Assembly: GCF_900114215.1 (NCBI RefSeq)
Contig: NZ_FOSG01000003.1
Location: 62,001-126,000 of the forward strand
Reading direction: 5' to 3'
Source: Streptomyces mangrovi
GTDB lineage: Bacteria; Actinomycetota; Actinomycetes; Streptomycetales; Streptomycetaceae
DNA length: 64,000 nucleotides
Part shown: one piece after another, positions 33,890 through 41,555 of the stretch
Position numbering within the stretch: position 1 is the stretch's first letter
Layout of the letters: every line of letters begins with the position of its first letter
The notes under the pieces: model-generated
Told to the model about the DNA's origin: nothing
Seen by the model: only the letters and a program-made list of their open reading frames with translations
Databases searched by the model: none
Made by a program: the position numbers and the translations under genes

Positions 33890-35683
33890 TCAGCCCGCGT
33901 AGGGATCGGGGACCTCGCCGGGCCGGGCGAGGAAGGCGAAGTCGCAGCCGGTGTCGGCCTGGGTGATGTGCTCCTCGTACAGCGCCCCGTAGCCGCGCCC
34001 GTAGCGCCGCCCGGGCGGGCGCCAGGCGGTGCGCCGGCGTTCCAGTTCGGCGTCGTCGACCTCCAGGCGCAGGGTGCGCGCGGCCACGTCGAGGGTGATC
34101 AGGTCGCCGGTCTCCACCAGGGCCAGCGGCCCGCCCACATGGGACTCGGGGGCGATGTGCAGGACGCAGGCGCCGTAGCTGGTGCCGCTCATCCGGGCGT
34201 CGGAGAGACGGACCATGTCGCGCACGCCCTGCTTGAGCAGGTGGTCGGGGATCGGCAGCATCCCGTACTCCGGCATGCCCGGCCCGCCCAGCGGTCCGGA
34301 GCCGCGCAGCACCAGCACGCTCTCGGCGGTGATGCCCAGGTCCGGGTCGTTGATGGTGGCCTGCATGGTGCGGTAGTCGTCGAAGACGACCGCCGGGCCG
34401 GTGTGCTTCATCAGGTGCTGCTCGGCGGCGATGTGCTTGATGACCGCGCCGTTCGGGGCCAGGTTGCCGCGCAGTACGGCCACGCCTCCCTCGGCCGCGA
34501 GCGGGTCGCCGGTGGTGCGGATGACGTCGTCGTCGTGGACGAGGGCGCCGGCGATCTGCTCGCGCAGCGTGTCGTGCGCCACGGTGGGCCTCTCCAGGTG
34601 GAGGTGGTCTCGCAGCCGGGAGAGGAAGCCCGGCATGCCGCCCGCGTAGTGGAAGTCCTCCATCAGGTACTTCCCGCCGGGCCTGAGGTTGGCCAGCACG
34701 GGCGTGGTGCGGGCGATCCGGTCGAAGTCGTCCAGGGTGAGGCCGACGCCCGACCGCCCTGCCATGGCGATCAGATGGATGACGGCGTTGGTGGAGCCGC
34801 CCAGCGCGCACACGGCGGCGACGGCGTCCTCGTACGCCTCACGGGTCAGGACGGTGGAGAGCCTGCGGTCGGTCCATGCCATCTCCACGATCCGGCGCCC
34901 GGCCGCGGCGGCCATCCGGGAGTGGCCGGAGTCGACGGCGGGGATGGAGGACGCTCCGGGCATGGTCACGCCCAGCACCTCGGCCGCGCCGGTCATGGTG
35001 GAGGCGGTGCCCATGGTCATGCAGTGTCCGGGCGAGCGGGCCAGGCCGCACTCCAGTTCGGCCATCTCGCAGTCGCCGATGAGACCGGCGCGCTTGTCGT
35101 CCCAGTACTTCCACATGTCGGTGCCCGAGCCGAGGGTCTCGCCGCGCCAGTGGCCGCGCAGCATGGGCCCGGCGGGGACGAAGACGGTGGGCAGGTCGAC
35201 GCCGGCCGCGCCCATCAGCAGGGCGGGGGTGGTCTTGTCGCAGCCGCCCATCAGCACCGTGCCGTCCACCGGGTAGGAGCGCAGCAGTTCCTCGGTCTCC
35301 AGGGAGAGCAGGTTGCGGTAGAGCATGGGGGTGGGCTTCTGGAAGGTCTCCGAGAGGGTGGAGACGGGGAACTCCAGGGGGAAGCCGCCGGCCTGCCACA
35401 CCCCGCGCTTGACCGCCTCGGCGCGCTCGCGCAGATGCTGGTGGCAGGGGTTGATGTCGGACCAGGTGTTGAGGATCGCGATGACCGGCTTGCCCAGGTG
35501 CTCCTCGGGAAGGTAGCCGAGCTGCCGGGTGCGGGCGCGGTGGCTGAAGGAGCGCAGCCCGTCGGTGCCGTACCACTGGTGGCTGCGCAGCTCCTCGGGG
35601 GCGCGGCGGGCGCGGGGGCCGTCGCTCCGGCCGTGCCGGTCGTACTGTTCGTGCCGGTCGTTCCGGTCGCGCTGGTCGGTCAT
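33890..35683 (-). CDS. IlvD/Edd-family sugar-acid dehydratase (L-arabinonate dehydratase-like)
   Basis: A 597-residue Fe-S dehydratase that removes water from an aldonic acid to give a 2-keto-3-deoxy acid. Seen: ILNTWSDINPCHQHLRERAE, FPLEFPVSTLSETFQKPTPM, VLMGGCDKTTPALLMGA, LARSPGHCMTMGTASTMTG, PGASSIPAVDSGHSRMA and the substrate region SDARMSGTSYGACVLHIAPES. NTWSDINPCH with GGCDKTTPA points to the pentonate (arabinonate/xylonate) dehydratase subgroup rather than to IlvD of valine synthesis. The start has GGGAGGCGG upstream and overlaps the lyase stop by 4 bases. The N-terminal 25 residues are Arg/Asp-rich. Confidence 0.87.
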   Translation of the reverse strand: MTDQRDRNDRHEQYDRHGRSDGPRARRAPEELRSHQWYGTDGLRSFSHRARTRQLGYLPEEHLGKPVIAILNTWSDINPCHQHLRERAEAVKRGVWQAGGFPLEFPVSTLSETFQKPTPMLYRNLLSLETEELLRSYPVDGTVLMGGCDKTTPALLMGAAGVDLPTVFVPAGPMLRGHWRGETLGSGTDMWKYWDDKRAGLIGDCEMAELECGLARSPGHCMTMGTASTMTGAAEVLGVTMPGASSIPAVDSGHSRMAAAAGRRIVEMAWTDRRLSTVLTREAYEDAVAAVCALGGSTNAVIHLIAMAGRSGVGLTLDDFDRIARTTPVLANLRPGGKYLMEDFHYAGGMPGFLSRLRDHLHLERPTVAHDTLREQIAGALVHDDDVIRTTGDPLAAEGGVAVLRGNLAPNGAVIKHIAAEQHLMKHTGPAVVFDDYRTMQATINDPDLGITAESVLVLRGSGPLGGPGMPEYGMLPIPDHLLKQGVRDMVRLSDARMSGTSYGACVLHIAPESHVGGPLALVETGDLITLDVAARTLRLEVDDAELERRRTAWRPPGRRYGRGYGALYEEHITQADTGCDFAFLARPGEVPDPYAG

Positions 35684-36597
35684 GCCGCCTCCCATCCCTT
35701 GACGATCCCGGCGATCTCGGCGCGCTGCTCCTCGGGCAGCGTCCGGCTCGGCGGGCGGACGTCGCGGCGGCACAGGCCGAGGTGGGCCAGGGCCTCCTTG
35801 ACGACGGAGACGTTGTTGGCCGACTGCTGTGCGGCGCGCAGGTCCTCGAAGACGCGGATGCTCTCCCACACCTCCATCGCGGCGCCGAAGTCCCCCGCCC
35901 GCAGGGCACGGAGCATCTCCAGCGAGATCCGCGGGGAGACGTTGACCAGGCCCGAGGTGAAGCCGGTGGCGCCGCAGGCGAAGTAGGCCGGCGCGTACAG
36001 TTCGGCGAGCCCGGCCACCCACACGAAGCGGTCCGCGCCGGCGTCGCGGGCGAAGGCGGCGAAGCGCGCGGCGTCGGGGACGGCGTACTTGACGCCGATG
36101 ACGTTGGGGCACGCCTCGCCGAGCCGGGCGAGGGCCGAGCCGTCGATGAGGGGGTTGCGCAGATAGGGGACGACGCCCAGCTCCGGGACGGCCTCGGCGA
36201 TGCCCCGGTGGTAGTCCACCCAGCCCGCCTGCGAGACATAGGGGTTGACGGGCTGATGGACCATCACCATGCCGGCCCCGGCGGCGCGGGCCTGTTCGGC
36301 GGCGGCGACCGCGGTGGCCGGATCGTGGCCGACGCCCACGACGACCTCGGCGCTCCCTCCGGCCTCCTCGACCTCGGCCACGGTCAGCTCGACCTCCAGC
36401 CGCCGCTCGGCGGGGGTGAGGGAGTAGAACTCGCTGGTGTTGCCGTTGGGGGTGACGGCGCGGATCCCGGCGTCCAGCAGCCGGCGGACCAGGGCCCGGT
36501 AGGTGTCGGCGTCCAGCCGGCCCTGCTCGTCGAACGGCGTGACCGGGATCGCCACGACATCGGCGAGTGCGGCCCGCCGGTGGGAGAAGTCCGTCAT
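35680..36597 (-). CDS. DapA-superfamily lyase/dehydratase for a 2-keto-3-deoxy sugar acid
   Basis: A 305-residue TIM-barrel class I lyase of the DHDPS/NAL superfamily. The Schiff-base Lys170 is in NVIGVKYAVPD and the catalytic Tyr145 in VVPYLRNP. The usual GTTGE loop reads GNTSEF (51-57), a variant away from lysine synthesis. Coupled to the dehydratase and a GntR gene, it most likely handles that dehydratase's product, either by dehydration to 2-oxoglutarate semialdehyde or by aldol cleavage. The start overlaps the GntR stop (ATGA). Confidence 0.85.
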   Translation of the reverse strand: MTDFSHRRAALADVVAIPVTPFDEQGRLDADTYRALVRRLLDAGIRAVTPNGNTSEFYSLTPAERRLEVELTVAEVEEAGGSAEVVVGVGHDPATAVAAAEQARAAGAGMVMVHQPVNPYVSQAGWVDYHRGIAEAVPELGVVPYLRNPLIDGSALARLGEACPNVIGVKYAVPDAARFAAFARDAGADRFVWVAGLAELYAPAYFACGATGFTSGLVNVSPRISLEMLRALRAGDFGAAMEVWESIRVFEDLRAAQQSANNVSVVKEALAHLGLCRRDVRPPSRTLPEEQRAEIAGIVKGWEAA

Positions 36598-37271
36598 GCC
36601 TGGACCTGACCTTCCTGGTTCTCCATGACCGGGAAGGCCCGGCGGACGAATCCCTCGATGTGGTCGCGCAGCAGCCGGGCCGCGCCGTCGGCGTCCCCGT
36701 CCAGGGCACGGGCGAGGATCTCCCGGTGCTCGGCGGCCTCGTGCTCCCAGGAGGGCACGGCCTCCCAGGCGACGGTGGACACCAGGGCCGCCTGGTCCCG
36801 CAGGTCGTCGAGCATCCGCGTCAGCAGCGGGTTGCCGCAGGGCAGGTACAGGGCCCGGTGGAAGTCCCGGTTGGCCAGCGAGCGGTCGGCCCGGTCGGCG
36901 GCGGCGTCGGCCCGCTCCAGCGCGGCCCGGGCCCCGGCCAGATCCGCCTTCGCCGTGACGGTGCGGCGCAGCGCCTCCGGCTCCAGCAGCAGCCGCACGT
37001 CGTAGACCGAGCGGGCCATCGAGGCGTCCACGGTGCGCACGGTGGCGCCCTTGTACTCGCTCATCACGACCAGCCCGCGGCCCGCGAGGGTCTTCAGCGC
37101 CTCGCGGACCGGGGTCTTGGACACGCCGAATCTCGCGGCCAGCTCGGTCTCCACCAGCGGCTGCCCGGGGGGAAGCTGCCCGGTGAGGATGGCGTGGGTC
37201 AGATGCTCCATGACGTACTGCGTCCTGGAGGGGACGGGTACCGGTGCGAGACCGGTCAGGGGGGCTCTCAT
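36594..37271 (-). CDS. GntR-family regulator (FadR/FCD subfamily)
   Basis: A 225-residue regulator. Winged helix: HAILTGQLPPGQPLVETELA and FGVSKTPVREALKTLAGRG. The all-helical FCD effector domain shows DVRLLLEPEALR, NRDFHRALY and HREILARALDGDADGAA, with metal-site-type His and Asp. It is the first gene of the dehydratase operon and lies behind a 17-base inverted repeat, so autoregulation is likely. ATG 37271 is chosen over an upstream start at 37343 because that one would lie inside the inverted repeat. Confidence 0.9.
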   Translation of the reverse strand: MRAPLTGLAPVPVPSRTQYVMEHLTHAILTGQLPPGQPLVETELAARFGVSKTPVREALKTLAGRGLVVMSEYKGATVRTVDASMARSVYDVRLLLEPEALRRTVTAKADLAGARAALERADAAADRADRSLANRDFHRALYLPCGNPLLTRMLDDLRDQAALVSTVAWEAVPSWEHEAAEHREILARALDGDADGAARLLRDHIEGFVRRAFPVMENQEGQVQA

Positions 37272-37340
37272 GCGGTCGGCTCTCAGGTCGGCTGTGGCGT
37301 ACGGGCTTACGGGCGGCGCTGTGGGCGCGGCACGCGCCCG

Positions 37341-37383
37341 CATACGCCATATCTCGTATATGACGCACGAGATATGGCGTATG
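37341..37383. promoter_or_regulatory. Large inverted repeat, probable GntR operator
   Basis: Arms CATACGCCATATCTCGT (37341-37357) and its exact reverse complement (37367-37383) flank a 9-base spacer. It lies between the predicted promoter and the GntR start, so a bound dimer pair would block elongation. Shorter GTAT/ATAC half-sites recur to about 37400. Confidence 0.75.
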
Positions 37384-37412
37384 AGGTATCGCGTACGACG
37401 TGCGGTGGGATG

Positions 37413-37441
37413 AAAGTAGGGCGGCCCCCGGGCTCCGTCAA
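37413..37441 (-). promoter_or_regulatory. Sigma-70-type promoter of the GntR-dehydratase operon
   Basis: Read on the minus strand, TTGACG (37436-37441) and TACTTT (37413-37418) are separated by 17 bases. Transcription would start near 37406, just before the inverted repeat. Confidence 0.6.
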
Positions 37442-37472
37442 CGGTTCCGACAGAACTTTCGGGGACCGTCTT

Positions 37473-37482
37473 GAAAGCGCTT
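37473..37482. promoter_or_regulatory. LacI/CebR-type box upstream of the operon promoter
   Basis: GAAAGCGCTT with a perfect AAGCGCTT core, the half-site type used by actinobacterial LacI sugar regulators. It lies about 30 bases upstream of the -35. It is a candidate only. Confidence 0.4.
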
Positions 37483-37584
37483 ACCGTATGCGACGACAGG
37501 TGCGCCGACGATCACGCGGAGCTGTCGCGCGTCACACTCGTACGCCGGCGCGATCCGGCGCGTTCCGGTCCGACTCGGCGCGGC

Positions 37585-38823
37585 TCAGTCCAGGCGGGAC
37601 AGCGCGGCGCGCACGGCCGCCAGGTCCGCGTCACCGGCCAGGCCGGCGTGGTACAGCCGAAGCTCGGTCGCGCCCAGCTCCCGGGCGTGCGCGGCGTCCC
37701 CGGCCAGCTCCGCGGGGCGCCCGCCCATCCCGCCGACCACCGTGAAGTTGGCGGCGAGCACGGTGAAGGGGGCGCGGTACGGGGCGAAGGGCGCCAGGAC
37801 GGCCTCGCGTCCGGCGCCGTCCCCGGTGCACGGCAGCACCACCCCGTCGGCCAGGGCGAGGACGGCGGCGGGGTCCACACCGACGTTGGCGCCGCAGCGA
37901 TGGGGCGCCGGATCGGCGTGCAGCAGCACCCGGAATCCTTCCGTCCGCCGGGCCTCGGCAGCCTTCCGCACGGCTGTCACAACCTCGGTTTGGAAAGCGC
38001 TCGCTACCTGGTCGCGCCAGGCTGCCGCAGCCCCGGCGAGCTCCTGCCCCAGCAGTTTCTCCACCTCCTCCCACTCCTGGGCGCGTCCGCCGGACGCCCT
38101 CCCGCGCTCCTCGCGCCCCTCGTGCTTCTCACGCTCCCCGCGCCACAGCGGCTCCAGCGCGGCGACCGCGGCACGCCGCAGCCGCTCGGGATCGGCGCCG
38201 TGCGCGGCGTACCCGGCCTCGCACTCCGGGCAGAAGCACAGCGACATCAGGTACTGGCCGGCTCCGTCCAGCCGCACCCCGCCGGTCTTGTCGTGGGCGC
38301 TCAGGTGCCCCAGCCCGTACCAGCCGCAGGACTCCAGCTCCACCCCGCGCGCACCGGGCCGCACGGCGGCCTCGGCGGCCAGGGCGGCTGCGTAGGCACG
38401 CACCTCCTCCCGTGCGACGCAGGGCGCCCAGGGGTAGCGGTCGCCGTAGGCGTTGCGCACGGTCAGATCCGGGTGCTCGCCGCCGAGCCGGGTGTTGTGG
38501 GCGAGAATCACCCAGGAGTGCACCTCCAGCCCGGCGTCGGCCAGAGCCGCCGCGGCCTCACCGTACGGGTCCTCGCCCGCGACCCAGTCCTGCGCGTACG
38601 GACGCAGTCGTCGGCCCTCCCAGCGGGCCGGGTCGACCGGGTAGTAGACGGCGGAGTGCCGGGCGGAGACGACACGGTGGCGCGGATGGCGGGGGGTGAG
38701 CGCCCTGGTGGAGTGGTAGGCGGAGGCGAGGGTGACCTGCTCGACGCCGAGGTCGGCGATCCGGCGGGCGGCGGCCGGGTCACCGACGACGTCCCAGGGG
38801 TAGACGAACGCGGAAGCGCGCAT
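37585..38823 (-). CDS. Unrecognised conserved-looking protein of the sugar region
   Basis: A 412-residue soluble protein with no signal peptide or membrane segment. Alternating strand/helix segments (VEQVTLASAYHSTRAL, LEVHSWVILAHNTRLG, ARGVELESCGWYGLGHL, FRVLLHADPAPHRCG, TELRLYHAGLAG) suggest a TIM barrel like glycoside hydrolases or isomerases. A CxxC-type LCFCPECEAGY could bind metal. A charged insert (EREKHEGREERGR) lies near residue 235. The ATG has AAGGAG upstream. It is monocistronic on the strand of the pectin genes. Role in sugar use is inferred from position only. Confidence 0.8.
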   Translation of the reverse strand: MRASAFVYPWDVVGDPAAARRIADLGVEQVTLASAYHSTRALTPRHPRHRVVSARHSAVYYPVDPARWEGRRLRPYAQDWVAGEDPYGEAAAALADAGLEVHSWVILAHNTRLGGEHPDLTVRNAYGDRYPWAPCVAREEVRAYAAALAAEAAVRPGARGVELESCGWYGLGHLSAHDKTGGVRLDGAGQYLMSLCFCPECEAGYAAHGADPERLRRAAVAALEPLWRGEREKHEGREERGRASGGRAQEWEEVEKLLGQELAGAAAAWRDQVASAFQTEVVTAVRKAAEARRTEGFRVLLHADPAPHRCGANVGVDPAAVLALADGVVLPCTGDGAGREAVLAPFAPYRAPFTVLAANFTVVGGMGGRPAELAGDAAHARELGATELRLYHAGLAGDADLAAVRAALSRLD

Positions 38824-39357
38824 CGACGGCTCCTTGGTGTGAGATGGGTTCGGTTGGGTGGACCGGGTGGACCGGACGAACAGGAAGGGCGGGACGGGCG
38901 AAGGCTAGATCAGAGGACCGGACCGCGACAGCCTCGCCCACCCCTGAGCGGCCGTCCACAACGGTGTCGCGTGTGCGCACACCTGAACAGTGCGTGGCAT
39001 CCGCCCGCTTCCCGGAGTCCGGGGCTTTACCAGTGAATCCAGCTCACGGCACCCCGGGCGGGGGCGGAGCGACCCCTCGTCACCTCCCAAGGACATGAAC
39101 GGGATTCGGTGACGGAGACGTCGGCCCCCGCCCTCGCACGCCCCGGCCGCTGGCACCGCCGTGCGGCCGCGGGCCCGGAGCGGCCCCGGGGCACACGCCG
39201 CTCCGACGGTCCCGGAACGCGCCCGTCGGCGCGGCGCGTTCCGCACCGCTCCCGGCTGCCTGACCGGACGGTGTTCGGGGGAGCCCCCGTTCGGGCATGA
39301 TGGCCCGCGAAGATCACGGACCGCGGGCGGAGTCCCGCGGCGGGGAGGGGTACGGTC
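38824..39357. other. 534-base intergenic region
   Basis: Divergent space between the 412-residue gene and the small membrane protein gene. It holds a 12-base perfect palindrome GTGTGCGCACAC (38971-38982). Antisense ORFs here have no ribosome site or recognisable product. No RNA gene seen. Confidence 0.5.
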
Positions 39358-39630
39358 GTGGACATCGTGAGCTGGCTGGTGCTCGGACTGGTCACGGGGG
39401 TCGTCGCCAAGATCCTGCTGCCGGGCCGCGACCCGGGCGGGCTGGTGGGCACCACGCTCATCGGCATCGTCGGGGCGTTCGTGGGCGGCTGGCTGTCGGC
39501 GACCTATCTGGACCGCCCGGTGGAGCGGGACTTCTACGACCCGGCCCTGTGGGTCTCGGCGGTCGCCGGCTCCCTGGTGCTGCTGATCGCCTACCGTCTG
39601 CTCTTCGGCCACTCGCGCCCGTCCCGCTGA
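39358..39630 (+). CDS. GlsB/YeaQ/YmgE-family small membrane protein
   Basis: A 90-residue protein with three hydrophobic segments: VSWLVLGLVTGVVAKILLPG, LVGTTLIGIVGAFVGGWLSA and LWVSAVAGSLVLLIAYRLLF. The GRDPGG loop after the first segment is the family's conserved turn (transglycosylase-associated/stress membrane proteins). GTG start with GAGGGG about 9 bases upstream. Function in the family is not settled. Confidence 0.88.
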   Translation: MDIVSWLVLGLVTGVVAKILLPGRDPGGLVGTTLIGIVGAFVGGWLSATYLDRPVERDFYDPALWVSAVAGSLVLLIAYRLLFGHSRPSR

Positions 39631-39730
39631 GGCCGGCCCGCCCCGCGCCCCGGCCCCGCCGGTACGGAGCGTGTCACCGGACGGCGGAGGGTAATGGAAC
39701 CGTAAAGCGGTGCGGTCCGTTATCCGGACC

Positions 39731-40912
39731 ATGACTGCAATGACTCCCGGTTCGAACCTCCCGCTGTCCACCGCGCGTGTGGCGGTGGACGTCACCGCGC
39801 CGGCGCGGCTCGACGTCTCCGGCCTGCTGATCACCGCCGACGGGAAGGTGCGCTCCGACGACGACTTCGTCTTCTACAACCAGCCCTCCGCCCCGGGAGT
39901 GGCCCACAGTTCCGCAGGTGGTCTCGACACCATCACCGTGGACACCGCCGCGGTGCCCGCCGGCATCGAGAAGATCGTGGTGACGGCCAGCCTCGACGCC
40001 CCGGGCGCGACCTTCGCCGGCACCGAGCCCACCGCGACCGTGCGGGACGCGGCGAGCGGCGCGGTGGTGGCCACCTTCACCCCGCCCCGGCTGGGTCCGG
40101 AGACGGCGCTGGTCGTCGTCGAGGTGTACCGCAGGGGCGACGCCTGGAAGGTCCGCGCGGTCGGCCAGGGATACGCGAACGGGCTGGCGGGCATCGCCAC
40201 GGACTTCGGCGTGACGGTGGAGGAGCCCGCCGCGCCTGCCGCACCCACCACGCCCGCGGCTCCTCCCACCGCGCCCGCGGCTCCGGCCGTGCCGGCCGCT
40301 CCGCCCGCCGCCGCTCCCGCCCCCGCCGCCACCGGGAAGATCAACCTGGACAAGGGCCGGGTGGACCTGCGGAAGCACCAGACGGTCTCCCTGGTCAAGG
40401 GCGGAAAGCCGCTGCTGACCTCGGTCCGGATGGGGCTGGGCTGGGAGCCCGCCTTCCGCGGCAAGAACGTCGACCTCGACGCGTCGGTCATCGCCTACGA
40501 CGCCAACCGCAAGAAGATCGACAACTGCTACTTCGGCAAACTCGCCATCCTGAACGGAACGATCCAGCACTCCGGCGACAACCTCACCGGCGAGGGCGCG
40601 GGGGACGACGAGGCCATCACCGTCCACCTGGGCGGTCTGCCGCCGCAGGTGACGGGCCTGGTCTTCACGGTCAACTCCTTCTCCGGGCAGAAGTTCACCG
40701 AGGTCGCCAAGGCCTACTGCCGCCTGCTGGACGCCGCCACCGGCGAGGAGCTGGTCCGTTTCGACCTGACCGGGTCCGAGTCGCGCACGGGCGTGCTGAT
40801 GTGCAAGCTGATCCGCCAGTTCTCGGGCGAGTGGGAGATGACGGCGCTGGGTGACTACGTGGACTCCCGCACCGTCCGCGGCATGGTGAAGCCGGGCGGC
40901 GCGGCCCTGTAG
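39731..40912 (+). CDS. Tandem TerD-type (tellurium resistance/stress) protein
   Basis: A 393-residue cytoplasmic protein with two TerD-like beta-sandwich domains joined by a 45-residue Ala/Pro linker. Domain 1 (about 8-150) has VDVSGLLITADGKVRSDDDF and FYNQPSAPG. Domain 2 (about 205-390) has LTSVRMGLGWEP, LDASVIAYDANRK and NSFSGQKFTEV, the Ca2+-binding Asp pattern of TerD. ATG 39731 is preceded by no ribosome site but directly by a small hairpin (GGTCCG/CGGACC, 39714-39730); ATG 39740 is possible. Confidence 0.88.
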   Translation: MTAMTPGSNLPLSTARVAVDVTAPARLDVSGLLITADGKVRSDDDFVFYNQPSAPGVAHSSAGGLDTITVDTAAVPAGIEKIVVTASLDAPGATFAGTEPTATVRDAASGAVVATFTPPRLGPETALVVVEVYRRGDAWKVRAVGQGYANGLAGIATDFGVTVEEPAAPAAPTTPAAPPTAPAAPAVPAAPPAAAPAPAATGKINLDKGRVDLRKHQTVSLVKGGKPLLTSVRMGLGWEPAFRGKNVDLDASVIAYDANRKKIDNCYFGKLAILNGTIQHSGDNLTGEGAGDDEAITVHLGGLPPQVTGLVFTVNSFSGQKFTEVAKAYCRLLDAATGEELVRFDLTGSESRTGVLMCKLIRQFSGEWEMTALGDYVDSRTVRGMVKPGGAAL

Positions 40913-40961
40913 GAGAGCCGGGGCCGCAGGCCGACCGCGGGAGCGCCGGTCGCGGAGGAAG

Positions 40962-40997
40962 GCGGAGAGGGCGGAGAGGGCGGAGAGGGCGGAGAGG
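40962..40997. repeat. 4 x 9-bp tandem repeat
   Basis: Four exact copies of GGCGGAGAG follow 50 bases after the TerD-type gene in a 341-base gap (40913-41253). The rest of that gap turns AT-richer towards the small ORF and shows no other gene. Confidence 0.85.
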
Positions 40998-41253
40998 AAA
41001 TCGCACAGGAGTCGCGCAGGAGTCGTGAAGACCCTTGCCGCGGGACGCCCGCCACCCCCGCGGAGAGGCGGCGGGAGTGATATCCGTCGCATCCGTCGGC
41101 CGGCCCGATGGACCCAACTCCCCGCACCGGCAGTCATATTCGCAGGTCAGCGACGATTTCGGGCATTTGCGGAGCGATTGAGGTTTGAACTACACGGCAG
41201 AAGGGAAATCGGCGGGACCTGCCGCTGTCATACCCAGCCCCTACGCTGGTCAT

Positions 41254-41445
41254 ATGTCCACCACTCCCGAGCAAGGATCCCCGGCTCCCGGGTCCCAGAC
41301 TCCCGCCCAGGCGAACGAGGCGCTCCGCGCCTTCGTCCGCGCTCACGGAGACCGTCCCTGGTCCCGGGCGGAGCTCGCCGAGCTGGACCGGCTGCGGAGC
41401 CTGTGGCGGGCGGCCGAGCGGCACAGGATGACCGCCGCGGCCTGA
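41254..41445 (+). CDS. Small hypothetical protein
   Basis: A 63-residue protein: a Pro/Ser/Gln-rich half (MSTTPEQGSPAPGSQTP), then a helical, charged half (ANEALRAFVRAHGD, RAELAELDRLRSLWRAAE). The second half looks like a small helical domain. No strong ribosome site; upstream DNA is AT-richer as expected for a promoter. Not recognised. A perfect hairpin follows the stop by 42 bases, supporting a real transcript. Confidence 0.55.
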   Translation: MSTTPEQGSPAPGSQTPAQANEALRAFVRAHGDRPWSRAELAELDRLRSLWRAAERHRMTAAA

Positions 41446-41487
41446 AGCCGCCGGCACGGCACCGGCACGGCGTGGACACGGCGCGGC

Positions 41488-41530
41488 GCGGAAGGGCCCG
41501 CGGGAGATCATCTCCCGCGGGCCCTTCCGC
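41488..41530. terminator. Bidirectional terminator, small ORF / PhoX-type gene
   Basis: Perfect 21-base arms (41488-41508 and 41510-41530, core GAAGGGCCCGCGGGAGAT) around a single C, between two converging genes. Confidence 0.9.
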
Positions 41531-41555
41531 ACGGTCACAGCCGCGCGGCGGCGGC

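Noticed and set aside
37993..38001. Second GAAAGCGCT box
   Set aside because: Lies inside the coding part of the 412-residue protein; the bases are explained by ordinary Ser-Ala-Phe codons.
38971..38982. GTGTGCGCACAC palindrome
   Set aside because: Short and isolated with no promoter element or neighbouring regulator; kept only as a note.
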